Origin: Bacteroidales bacterium
GTDB lineage: Bacteria; Bacteroidota; Bacteroidia; Bacteroidales; P3
Assembly (NCBI GenBank): GCA_017480185.1
Contig: JAFVBC010000006.1
Coordinates: forward strand, 1-34,303
Length of the DNA: 34,303 bases
Direction of reading: 5' to 3'
Each line of letters opens with the position of its first letter. The stretch's first letter is position 1. Positions 1-7,469 of this stretch are shown in pieces. The notes under the pieces were generated by a model. That model did no database searches and was not told the DNA's origin. It worked only from the letters and a program-made list of their open reading frames with translations. A program made the position numbers and the translations under genes.

Positions 1-1956
1 GACGCAGCCCTGCTGAATGTGGAGAGCGGCATCATACAGGTGAAAGACACCGAGGGCGACAACTACCTCGGCGGCAAGAACCTCGACTATGCCATTGTGG
101 ACGAGATTATCATCCCCCACCTAAAAGAGAACTTCGCCATAGAGGACATACTGACGGACACTGCAAAGCACGGCATCCTGCGCGACGCGGTGAAATACTA
201 TGCCGAGCAGGCAAAGAACCAGTTGTCGTTCAAGCCGCAGGTGGACATAATGTCGCAGCTCGACGAGTTTGGCGAGGATGACGAGGGTGAACCTATCGAG
301 ATAGACATGGTCATAACTGCCGAGCAGCTACAGCATGCACTGACGCCGATATTCCAAAAGGCTGTGGACATTGCAAAGGCGCTGCTGCAGCGCAACAACC
401 TCAAGGGGCAAGACCTCGGCTCGCTCATCCTCGTGGGTGGTCCCACCTACTCGCCCATCCTGCGGCAGATGCTGAAAGAGCAGATTACTCCCAACGTGGA
501 CACCAGCATCGACCCCATGACCGCCGTGGCACGTGGCGCAGCCCTCTATGCAACCACGCAGGAATACGATGCAGACATGAAGCAGAGCAGCGAACCGCAG
601 CATGTGGCGTTGGAGCTGAACTATGAAAGCACCTCGGTGCAGCCAAGCGAATACATCACCGTTAAGTTGCTCCCCTCGGAGAGCAAAGGCATCAGTGGCA
701 AAAACCTGCTGTTCGAGGTGACGAGCAGCGACGGTGCATGGAGCAGCGGCAAGATGGCACTCACCGCCACAGGCGATTATGCCGAATGCCCGTTTAAAGA
801 GGGACGTGCCAACGCTTTCCGCATTGCCGTCTACGACGACTTGGGCAATCCCCTGCCCTGCACGCCAAACGAGGCTACCATCATTCAGGGTAGCCAAGTG
901 GGCAGTGCCACCCTGCCATACAACGTTGGCATCGAGGTAAGGGACGAGACACTGGACCGCAACATATTCGTTCCACTCAAAGGCTTGGAGAAAAACCAGC
1001 CGCTGCCTGCCGTTGGCGTCAGCAATGGGCGCAGGGTGCGCTTCACGCTCAACCCCGGCAACGAAGCCGACCGCCTGATTATCCCCATCTATCAAGGCGA
1101 GCATAACGCCGAAGGGATGAGCGCCATATACAACGACCACGTGTTAGACGTTGTCATCACAGGCGACGACGTACCTGTAACCATCGCAGCAGGGAGCGAG
1201 GCCGACGTCACGCTTCGGGTCGACAACTCGCAGCAATACCGCCTCGAGGTGCTGTTCGTGCAGAGCGGCGAGACCGTGGAGAAAGAGATTGCCATCAGAG
1301 CCCGGTCGGTCATCAGCATGAGGGACTGGACGCGCCAATTCAACGAGGCGCAGCAGAAAATGCGCAGCCTGAAGCACAGCAGCCACGTCAGCGAAAGCGA
1401 AACCGCCGAAGCAGAGAAGATACTGGCCGACCTCGACCGCCGACGCGCCACCGAGGGCGAGAAGGACGACGACCGCCAACACCTGCTCGACGACCTGCGC
1501 CGTGCCTATCTCTCTATGGAGAGAATTGAGAAGAAACACGGCGTAGACACCGCCAAAGACGAGTTGCGCGACCTCTACGACCGCCTTGAGAAAGCCAACA
1601 ACGACTTCGGCAACCAGTACGATGCCGAGGTGCAGGCCATGCACCGCGCTGTGGAAGAGGCTTTGCGCAGCAACGACGAGCGCCTCATCCGGGAAGTGAC
1701 AGACGAGGTCCGCTCGTTGCTTTTCGGCCGGGTGGCCATCAACGCCGTGCTTATAGGCTTTGTCGAACACTACGACATCAACTTCGGACGGATCGCATGG
1801 AGCGACCGCACACGCGCCCGTCAGCTGCTCAACCGAGCCATGGACATGCTGGGTGGCGACACCGACTGGGACGAGCTTCGCCAAGTGTGCATACAAGTGC
1901 AGAACCTATTGCCCGAAGATGGAAAGGAACAAGGTCCAGTATTGGGAATAGGATGA
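1..1956 (+). CDS. Hsp70-family chaperone, 5' end outside window
   Basis: The reading frame is open from base 1, so the gene begins upstream; a GTG at 19 is internal. The visible part starts in the Hsp70 ATPase fold: GDNYLGGKNLD matches the GDxxLGGxxFD segment of lobe II, and LILVGGPTYSPILRQML matches the adenosine motif (ILVGGSTRIP-like), followed by DPMTAVARGAALYA. The substrate-binding part after about residue 200 is divergent from DnaK, and the last 200 residues are charged and helical (probable coiled coil). It is therefore an Hsp70-like protein rather than housekeeping DnaK. DnaK-like proteins bind ATP and hold unfolded or client proteins in the cytoplasm. It is followed after 6 bp by a small membrane protein and sits in one run with a kinase-AAA fusion and a TerB-like protein, which suggests a dedicated client or partner. 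The coding sequence is visibly GC-rich compared with the gene at 2279. Confidence 0.85.
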   Translation, partial: DAALLNVESGIIQVKDTEGDNYLGGKNLDYAIVDEIIIPHLKENFAIEDILTDTAKHGILRDAVKYYAEQAKNQLSFKPQVDIMSQLDEFGEDDEGEPIEIDMVITAEQLQHALTPIFQKAVDIAKALLQRNNLKGQDLGSLILVGGPTYSPILRQMLKEQITPNVDTSIDPMTAVARGAALYATTQEYDADMKQSSEPQHVALELNYESTSVQPSEYITVKLLPSESKGISGKNLLFEVTSSDGAWSSGKMALTATGDYAECPFKEGRANAFRIAVYDDLGNPLPCTPNEATIIQGSQVGSATLPYNVGIEVRDETLDRNIFVPLKGLEKNQPLPAVGVSNGRRVRFTLNPGNEADRLIIPIYQGEHNAEGMSAIYNDHVLDVVITGDDVPVTIAAGSEADVTLRVDNSQQYRLEVLFVQSGETVEKEIAIRARSVISMRDWTRQFNEAQQKMRSLKHSSHVSESETAEAEKILADLDRRRATEGEKDDDRQHLLDDLRRAYLSMERIEKKHGVDTAKDELRDLYDRLEKANNDFGNQYDAEVQAMHRAVEEALRSNDERLIREVTDEVRSLLFGRVAINAVLIGFVEHYDINFGRIAWSDRTRARQLLNRAMDMLGGDTDWDELRQVCIQVQNLLPEDGKEQGPVLGIG

Positions 1957-1962
1957 TGCAAT

Positions 1963-2277
1963 ATGAATAAACACACACTGACAATCGTATCCATAGTGGC
2001 GGCAGCCGTGCTTTTGCTCGGCTGCCTGCCTCTGCCAATTGGTTACTACACGTTCCTACGGATAGCAGTATTCATCAGCAGCGTTATATGCCTCCTTGCC
2101 ATGGCGAAAAGGCATAGCCTATACGCTGCCATCGCCGATGGTTTGCTAACCATACTCTTCAATCCCATTCTGCCCATCTACTTGCATAGCAAAACGGCAT
2201 GGGTGGTGATAGATGCTGTGGCAGCGGTGTGGTTCATTGTACAACTGATTATTTTGAAAAAACAAGAAGGATGGTGA
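1963..2277 (+). CDS. small membrane protein, DUF6804-like
   Basis: A 104-residue protein with three or four hydrophobic segments (about residues 6-22, 27-45, 55-72 and 80-97) and short charged ends, so an inner-membrane protein. The LPLPIGYYTFLRIAVF segment resembles the small DUF6804 membrane family; this assignment is from memory of the family pattern and is tentative. It begins 6 bp after the Hsp70 stop and ends 1 bp before the next start, so it is probably translated from the same mRNA. No enzymatic motif is visible. It may simply be an operon partner that anchors or accompanies the chaperone module at the membrane. Confidence 0.7.
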   Translation: MNKHTLTIVSIVAAAVLLLGCLPLPIGYYTFLRIAVFISSVICLLAMAKRHSLYAAIADGLLTILFNPILPIYLHSKTAWVVIDAVAAVWFIVQLIILKKQEGW

Positions 2278-2278
2278 A

Positions 2279-2833
2279 ATGGATAAAAGAGTTTCGTTTA
2301 TCACAGACCACATGGGAGATTTCTTGAGAGATGTACTTCCTAAAATTGCTTTTCCGGTGGTATTATGGGGGACAATTATCTACCTTGTTTTATTTGGACT
2401 TACATTTATTTGCCATTGGCCTATAGTTTGCAATCTATACTCTCTTGTAAGCGGTTTTACGTTAATCTCAATTGTTTATGTTCTGTCAGTAATACTGGTG
2501 CTTGACAATATATTGTTATATAAAGTTTGTCATAGTCAACCTCCTTATCGTGCAACTATCATCTGGGGCGTCGTCTTAATCGTAGCTGGGATTGTTTTTC
2601 TTTTTTTAACTAACCATCATAAAAAACAGTATCGTTTTGACTGTTCTGAATGGCTTATTGACGAAACTACTGGCCTCTATCATGTTACCTATGACTGTGA
2701 AGAAATAGGTAAAGCTGCATACATCATTAAAGGGTATGAATTGAGGGAATGCGAATATGATTTATGTGAATGGTGCAAAGAATATATAGAAGATTTGGAA
2801 CTTGCTTATGAACCAATAATAAGAAGAAGATAA
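2279..2833 (+). CDS. hypothetical membrane protein with C-terminal CEWC motif
   Basis: I do not recognise the family. The 184-residue protein has three hydrophobic segments (about residues 22-45, 53-80 and 90-112) and then a soluble acidic tail of about 70 residues. The tail holds several cysteines (CSEWLIDE, YDCEEIG, RECEYDLCEWCKEY), which could bind a metal or form disulfides, but no known domain is evident. It starts 1 bp after the preceding stop and ends 2 bp before the lipoprotein gene, so it is co-transcribed. Its codons are much richer in A and T than those of the flanking Hsp70 and kinase-AAA genes, which suggests a separate origin. Confidence 0.7.
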   Translation: MDKRVSFITDHMGDFLRDVLPKIAFPVVLWGTIIYLVLFGLTFICHWPIVCNLYSLVSGFTLISIVYVLSVILVLDNILLYKVCHSQPPYRATIIWGVVLIVAGIVFLFLTNHHKKQYRFDCSEWLIDETTGLYHVTYDCEEIGKAAYIIKGYELRECEYDLCEWCKEYIEDLELAYEPIIRRR

Positions 2834-2835
2834 AA

Positions 2836-3696
2836 ATGAAAAAAATAGTTAGCATTATCTGCCTCGTGGTAACGGCACTGGCGGTAGCCTCCTCGTGCGA
2901 CCGGTCAGAACAGGACTTCGAGAAAGCACAGCAAATACATACGTCTGAAGCATACCTCGAATTTATCAAAAATCACAGTAAAGCAGACCTTGCCGAAGTT
3001 GCAAGGGATTCAGTCGTGGCCATATACTCTCGAAATATCGATTTGAAAAAAATACAGGAGAAAAATTATGGTATTGCCGACATCAGCATAAACCGACGGC
3101 TGAACGAACTCATCCAACAGCGTGCACAGATGGCCTACGAACTGGCACAGGACATCAATACCGTTGAGGGGTGGAAGACATTCATCCTCAACACTCCAGC
3201 CAATATGCTACAAGACGCCGAGGCTCGTCTACAGGAAAGAGAAGAAGATGCGCTTTGGGGAAGCGAATCCATAGCGTGGGAAACAGCCAATAGCCGCAAT
3301 ACACTGGCGGCTTTTGGCAAATATCTTGGGCTTTATCCCAAAGGCAAACACGTGAGAGAAGCAGAGAAAAGGTATGTCGACCTTGATGTAGCATCGGTAT
3401 TTGCTGGCAAACATGGGACACTGCCTCAGATGGACAAAGGTTACAGCACCGGAACTTCCTATTCTGTGATAGAAATAGAGAACCGAACCCAATATGAGCT
3501 GACCGTGAGTTATAGCGGTCCGGATAGTAAGCGCGTCGTGCTGCAACCTGGTGCCACTAAAAAAGTAAATATAAACAATGGACACTATATGGTGGCAGCA
3601 CGCTGTGGGCATGGAGTAATCCCGTATGCAGGACAAGAGAATCTTGACGGCAGCTATTATAGTTCATCATTTTACATAAGCACAAGTCGCTATTGA
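2836..3696 (+). CDS. lipoprotein with C-terminal beta domain
   Basis: The 286-residue product starts with a lipoprotein signal: Lys-rich n-region, hydrophobic stretch, and the lipobox AVASSC, with the acylated Cys near residue 21, so it should be anchored in the membrane on the periplasmic or outer-membrane side. Residues 25-180 are helical with repeated EAYLEFIKNH-type and LYPKGKHVREAEKRY segments that look like short TPR-like units. The last 75 residues (IEIENRTQYELTVSYSGP onwards) look like a small beta-sandwich seen at the C-terminus of some Bacteroidota lipoproteins. The stop codon overlaps a possible TTG start of the kinase-AAA gene. The exact function is unknown; its place in the operon suggests an envelope sensor or anchor. 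Confidence 0.75.
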   Translation: MKKIVSIICLVVTALAVASSCDRSEQDFEKAQQIHTSEAYLEFIKNHSKADLAEVARDSVVAIYSRNIDLKKIQEKNYGIADISINRRLNELIQQRAQMAYELAQDINTVEGWKTFILNTPANMLQDAEARLQEREEDALWGSESIAWETANSRNTLAAFGKYLGLYPKGKHVREAEKRYVDLDVASVFAGKHGTLPQMDKGYSTGTSYSVIEIENRTQYELTVSYSGPDSKRVVLQPGATKKVNINNGHYMVAARCGHGVIPYAGQENLDGSYYSSSFYISTSRY

Positions 3697-3698
3697 TT

Positions 3699-5426
3699 AT
3701 GTTCGCACTATCTAAACAACAACAGTTTCTGCACTACACAGTGGCTTTCCCCATCAGGGAGGGCGACTATGCTGAGACCTACCGCGTGAAGGACAGCGAG
3801 GGGCATAACCACTTCCTGAAACTCATAGACCTTGAGCGGTTAAACGGGAAGCAGTTCGATGCGGACGGCAACGTCATTGAGGTGAACATCATGCAGGGGA
3901 TTGACCACCCCTGCGTGATGCACCTCATTGAACATGGCGAGACAAGCCTCGGCGGACGGCAGGTTGCCTACATGGTGAGCGAATTCATCAGCGGCGAGAC
4001 ACTGGAGCAACGCTACAATCGTGAGCGAAGCAGCAACCCCTACGAGGTACGCCAGTGGATGCTCGACGTGCTTGAAGGTCTGCAATACCTCCACCAGCAG
4101 CCCGACCCCGTTATCCACAACGAGCTGACAGCGCAGAACGCGATGCTCAACGCACAGACTAACCGCGCCATCATCATCGACTTCGGCCACGCACGCCGCA
4201 TGAGCCATGGTCGCCGCACCGCCGACATAAAAGGGCTGAACCCCTACTACCTCGCCCCCGAGGTGCTACACGGAGGTCTCTACTCGCCACAAAGCGACCT
4301 CTTCAGCGTCGGTGTGACGGCCTACCGCCTGCTCTATGGCGGACTGCCTTGGCAAGCGAAACAGGGCGACGACTTCGACGAGCAGCTGCAAGCCATGCGC
4401 GAACAGCCGCTGCGAGTGCCATCCCTCAGCAATGTTCCCGCCCCCGATGGCATGGTGGAGGCCATCGCCAAAGCACTTTCCGTCAGTCCAGCCGACCGCT
4501 TCCGCTCTGCCGACGAGATGGCGCGTGCCATGCGTGGCGAACTGCACATATCAGCCCCCATGCAGAAAACAGATAGGCCACAACGCGCCGACACACCCAG
4601 CCCGACAAAGGCGAAACCATCAGCCGAGAAAAAGACAGCTACACCGAAAGGCAACGGACTGAAGGACGTGGTCGGGATGCGAGAACTTAAAGCACAGATA
4701 CAACGAGATGTGATTGACGTGCTGCGCAACCCGGAAGAGTCGCGCCGTTATGGCCTATCGCTTCCCAATGGCATGTTGCTTTACGGGCCACCGGGCTGCG
4801 GCAAGACCTACTTCGCCAAGAAGCTGGCCGAGGAACTGGACTTCAACTTCATGCTCCTGACCCCTTCCGACCTCAAGAGCAAATGGGTGAACGCCACACA
4901 GGAGAACATCGCCAAGATGTTCCGCGAGGCCGAGGAGAAAGCGCCAACAATCATCTTCATCGACGAGATAAACGAGTTGTTGCCCAAACGCAACAGCAAC
5001 GTGCACGAGATGAGCCGTAGCGCGGTGAACGAGATGCTGGCGCAGATGGATCGCACCGGCGAGCGGGGTATCTTCCTTATAGGTGCCACCAACCTACCCG
5101 ATGAGATAGACGAAGCCATGACACGCAGCGGTCGCATAGAAAAAAGCTTCTACGTAGGTCCGCCGGATGCCGAGACCAGGCGTGAAATATTCGAAATGGA
5201 ACTGAAGGGACGCCCTCTTGACTTCGGGATAGACTACGAGAGATTGTCAGCACTCACGGAGAACTACGTGTCGGCCGACATACGCTTCATAGTGGACGAA
5301 GCCGCGCGTGACGCCAAAGACCGCAAGGCGAAAATCGACATGGCGACCCTTGAACGGAGCATCGCGGCAAATCCATCGTCTCTTACGCCAAAGAAAGAAC
5401 ACACCCCCATAGGATTTAAGAAATAA
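3699..5426 (+). CDS. Ser/Thr (pseudo)kinase fused to AAA+ ATPase
   Basis: I take the ATG at 3699 (575 residues) rather than the TTG at 3693, which overlaps the previous stop. Residues 10-280 are a protein-kinase fold: probable Lys41, helix-C Glu61, DFG Asp161 and APE 186-188. The catalytic loop is H140-N-E142-L-T-A-Q-N147, so the usual HRD Asp is Glu and the loop Lys is Thr; the Gly-rich loop is also weak. After a Pro/Lys-rich linker (285-320), residues 321-560 are a classical AAA+ module of the FtsH/p97/spastin type: Walker A GPPGCGKT 363-370, Walker B IIFIDE 418-423, pore-loop-like KWV 395-397, sensor-1 Asn465 and candidate Arg fingers 476/479. The AAA half should be an active hexameric remodelling ATPase; the kinase half may be a regulatory or binding domain. 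It lies between a lipoprotein and a TerB-like gene in the Hsp70 operon. Confidence 0.85.
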   Translation: MFALSKQQQFLHYTVAFPIREGDYAETYRVKDSEGHNHFLKLIDLERLNGKQFDADGNVIEVNIMQGIDHPCVMHLIEHGETSLGGRQVAYMVSEFISGETLEQRYNRERSSNPYEVRQWMLDVLEGLQYLHQQPDPVIHNELTAQNAMLNAQTNRAIIIDFGHARRMSHGRRTADIKGLNPYYLAPEVLHGGLYSPQSDLFSVGVTAYRLLYGGLPWQAKQGDDFDEQLQAMREQPLRVPSLSNVPAPDGMVEAIAKALSVSPADRFRSADEMARAMRGELHISAPMQKTDRPQRADTPSPTKAKPSAEKKTATPKGNGLKDVVGMRELKAQIQRDVIDVLRNPEESRRYGLSLPNGMLLYGPPGCGKTYFAKKLAEELDFNFMLLTPSDLKSKWVNATQENIAKMFREAEEKAPTIIFIDEINELLPKRNSNVHEMSRSAVNEMLAQMDRTGERGIFLIGATNLPDEIDEAMTRSGRIEKSFYVGPPDAETRREIFEMELKGRPLDFGIDYERLSALTENYVSADIRFIVDEAARDAKDRKAKIDMATLERSIAANPSSLTPKKEHTPIGFKK

Positions 5427-5435
5427 GACAATAAT

Positions 5436-5822
5436 ATGGACAGAACAGAATTGTACCTAAAAACAGCCTTTTGCTGTATGGCTTGCGATGGCGACATTGC
5501 GCAACAAGAGTTGGATACGATAGTCTCGCTTTCCCTACTCGCCGACAGCACCAAATTACAGGCACTGCTCAACACATACGCCGAGCAAATAAAAACGACG
5601 GGAGTGCACTTCTTGCACCAATACCTGGGCGAATTGAAGGACGCCAACCTAAACGTCGAGGAGGAGAAACAGCTCGTCAGCATAGCAGTGCGCACAATCG
5701 AGGCAGACAGCGCGATAGAATATAACGAGATTGCCTTCTTCAAGAAAATACGCTCGCGAATAAAGGCTTCTGACGAAGAACTCTTGTCTGTAATACCCGA
5801 AAACCCTGCCGTATCTGACTAG
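5436..5822 (+). pseudogene. TerB-like protein, cut by in-frame TAG
   Basis: The open part encodes 128 residues of a helical TerB-like domain; CMACDGDIAQQELDTI and DSAIEYNEIAFFKKIRSRIK give the two acidic, EF-hand-like turns typical of TerB proteins. The frame stops at TAG (5820-5822), but the same frame then runs for 37 more sense codons (ISPEDYLSQDIEEKDD...) to a TAA at 5934-5936. The extension is acidic and reads like the normal tail of such proteins, so the gene is probably a recent nonsense form of a roughly 166-residue protein, or the TAG is a sequencing error. The core domain could still fold. It starts 9 bp after the kinase-AAA gene and is the last member of the run. TerB domains are linked to tellurite and phage-related stress systems, but none of the other ter genes is here. 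Confidence 0.7.
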
Positions 5823-6312
5823 ATAAGCCCCGAAGACTATCTATCACAAGACATAGAAGAAAAAGACGACCTCTCTTGCTGGAACAACTTAGACATTCCT
5901 AATATAACAGCATTCAGTCGACAGGAAAAACATTAAGACTGGTAGCTGCACCGCCAGCTACTGGTACGGCGACCTGCAATACCTCAAAGCCACGCACTGA
6001 ACCGCGCACCGCCGTCGGACGCTTGGATTGAACAAACGTAAATTGCAACCATAAAGGCAACGTGGAATATTAAACAGTAACAAGATATACCCTATCATAA
6101 ACGAGTTATGGGGCACAGAACGAAGCGTATAAAAGAGAATGATGGAGAAAAACACCAAAAGTCGTTTATTTACAATGAGTTGCGAGGGTTTGAGGCTATA
6201 AGGGCACCACAAAACGAAATGTTTATATAATCCGCAAATCGAAGTGTGGAGGTTTCTAAAACGAAATGTGCAAGTTTTGGGGAAAATATAAAAATATCTC
6301 CAGTGCAAAATA

Positions 6313-6341
6313 ATGGCGTTGTAACTACATTGCAACGCCAT
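6313..6341. repeat. 9-bp perfect hairpin
   Basis: Arms 6313-6321 (atggcgttg) and 6333-6341 (caacgccat) are exact inverted copies; the stem can extend two further pairs inwards including one G-U, leaving a 7-base loop. There is no T-run on either side, so it is not a textbook rho-independent terminator. It could still end transcripts from the TerB-like gene about 400 bp upstream. Confidence 0.5.
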
Positions 6342-6391
6342 CAGACAAAGAAACGGTATTACAGGGTATAAACAAACCCACCTAAAGACAT

Positions 6392-6445
6392 GAAAACGCT
6401 CCAATGATGAGGGCTAACATGCACTACTTTCATCGGAGCGTTTTC
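6392..6445 (-). terminator. 16-bp hairpin, possible minus-strand terminator
   Basis: Arms 6392-6407 and 6430-6445 (gaaaacgctcc... and ...ggagcgttttc) pair over 16 bp with one exception. In minus-strand RNA that exception is a G-U pair, so the RNA stem is complete; in plus-strand RNA it is an A-C mismatch. The 3' side on the minus strand ends GCGUUUUC and is followed by a U-containing stretch. It lies about 40 bp after the stop of the doubtful small gene at 6484-6693. Confidence 0.45.
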
Positions 6446-6483
6446 GAGGTGCAATGATACAACCTTTTTTGAAACATGCAACG

Positions 6484-6693
6484 TTACTCTTGTAAATCCA
6501 TGATTTCCAAAGTCTCGTCGGGCATTGTATAGCGACACTCAACACCATTTTTGACAGATGACACAAGCACATAGTGAGTGTGGCCGCTACATGTACTGAC
6601 CAGTACATCGCTTGTGGCATAGTAAACCACGCAACCCTTATATATTGCGGAGTTCACGATTGTTTCAATGTCGTCTTTGGCTGCAAATGCCAC
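6484..6693 (-). CDS. small hypothetical protein or gene remnant
   Basis: A 69-residue frame starting at GTG (6693) on the minus strand. I do not recognise it. The composition is protein-like (AKDDIETIVNSAIYKGCVVYYATSDVLV... ending MPDETLEIMDLQE), and codon choice resembles neighbouring genes, which argues against pure chance. There is no clear ribosome binding site; the frame can be followed only seven codons further up to a stop, just inside the 19-bp tandem duplication, so it may be the 3' part of a gene whose beginning was lost. A hairpin lies downstream. Confidence 0.35.
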   Translation of the reverse strand: MAFAAKDDIETIVNSAIYKGCVVYYATSDVLVSTCSGHTHYVLVSSVKNGVECRYTMPDETLEIMDLQE

Positions 6694-6704
6694 AGCGACA
6701 AGGT

Positions 6705-6742
6705 TGTTTAATTAGCAAATAAATGTTTAATTAGCAAATAAA
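6705..6742. repeat. 19-bp perfect tandem duplication
   Basis: The unit tgtttaattagcaaataaa is present twice in a row without change (6705-6723 and 6724-6742). It sits between the end of the menG/ubiE gene and the start of the small minus-strand frame. Two identical adjacent copies suggest a recent slippage duplication; copy number could vary between strains. Confidence 0.85.
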
Positions 6743-6754
6743 AAGGTACAAGTT

Positions 6755-6772
6755 TCTGAAACGAATTTCAGA
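6755..6772 (-). terminator. hairpin overlapping the menG stop codon
   Basis: On the minus strand the stem TCTGAAA/TTTCAGA (7 bp) encloses the stable tetraloop TTCG, and a T-rich stretch (cctttttattt) follows about 12 bases later. The stem includes the TGA stop of menG/ubiE. It is probably the terminator of the aspS-menA-menG run, although the stem is AT-rich and the T-run is offset. Confidence 0.5.
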
Positions 6773-7469
6773 TAGATACGCTGCTATTAGGTTTGGTGGC
6801 AGTGTACATTCGGCACACTCCTAACGTTAGTTTGCGCTGTGTTGCCGAGACGGCACCTGCATTCATCATACATTTGATAAATGTGTCGCCTTTTGGAAAG
6901 TGTTCAATGCTATTTGGCAGGTATGTATAGGCTTCGCGGTTTGAGGCAATAACTTTCCCTAATAGGGGTATGATATGGCGAGAATACAGGTTGTAGAATG
7001 GACGTAACAATGGGTTATCTGGAGTAGATAGTTCCAGTATCACTATTCGTCCTGTGGGTTTAATCACACGTATCATCTCCTTCAACCCTACGTCAAGATG
7101 TACAAAATTGCGCACTCCAAATGCACAGGTAACGGCATCGAACGTATTGTCGGGGTAGGGTAGATGCTCTGCATTGGCTATATCAAAAGTGGGACGAATA
7201 AATTCGTTATCCAACTGTTCGGCCTTATTTATTGCTACGCCTAACATCTCTTCCGACAAATCTACACCTGCTACGTGGCATTTACGCATGGAAAGGGCTA
7301 TGGATAGGTCGCCGGTGCCGCACGCCACATCAAGCACCTCTATGGGCATGTTGTGTCCTGCTGTAACTGCTTTGGCCGCTTTGCGCCGCCAGGCAATGTC
7401 GAGTCCAGCGGTCATAAGATGGTTTAACCGATCGTATGAGTGGGCTATTTTATTGAAATCATAGGCCAT
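6768..7469 (-). CDS. menG: demethylmenaquinone methyltransferase
   Basis: A 233-residue class I SAM methyltransferase of the UbiE/MenG family, which adds the last methyl group to demethylmenaquinone (and to the ubiquinone precursor in other bacteria). The N-terminal FNKIAHSYDRLNHLMTAGLDIAWRRKAA matches the family signature FDxIAxxYDxLNxxxSxGxDxxWR. SAM motif I is VLDVACGTGDLSIAL (about residues 43-57), and later VTCAFGVRNFVHLDVGLKEMIRVIKPTGRIVILE is the typical post-motif region. The usual Bacteroidota proteins are slightly longer at the N-terminus, but no better start is seen. The ATG lies inside the end of menA (11-bp overlap), so the two are co-translated, consistent with consecutive steps. 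Menaquinone is the only quinone expected in this group. Confidence 0.93.
   Translation of the reverse strand: MAYDFNKIAHSYDRLNHLMTAGLDIAWRRKAAKAVTAGHNMPIEVLDVACGTGDLSIALSMRKCHVAGVDLSEEMLGVAINKAEQLDNEFIRPTFDIANAEHLPYPDNTFDAVTCAFGVRNFVHLDVGLKEMIRVIKPTGRIVILELSTPDNPLLRPFYNLYSRHIIPLLGKVIASNREAYTYLPNSIEHFPKGDTFIKCMMNAGAVSATQRKLTLGVCRMYTATKPNSSVSI

Larger units (their letters stand above)
5937..6483. other. intergenic stretch with hairpins and coding remnant
   Basis: No convincing gene lies here. Bases 5938-6000 read TGSCTASYWYGDLQYLKATH then stop, a GC-rich stretch that looks like a coding tail left from a deleted gene. The rest is AT-rich. A 12-bp direct repeat (aaaacgaaatgt) occurs at 6211-6222 and 6258-6269. 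Two hairpins, listed separately, lie at 6313-6341 and 6392-6445. A minus-strand open frame across 5958-6404 has no recognisable protein character. Confidence 0.5.

Noticed and set aside
328..1140. 270-codon open frame on the minus strand opposite the Hsp70 gene
   Set aside because: Shadow frame produced by GC-rich codons; the plus-strand frame has unmistakable Hsp70 motifs.
5436..5822. Tellurite-resistance (ter) operon
   Set aside because: Only a TerB-like domain is present; no TerC, TerD, TerE or TerZ gene is seen, so a tellurite role is not supported.
5958..6404. 148-codon open frame on the minus strand
   Set aside because: Composition rich in Cys, Phe, Tyr and Arg without domain pattern, no plausible start context, and it crosses two hairpins and a direct repeat; likely chance in AT-rich spacer.
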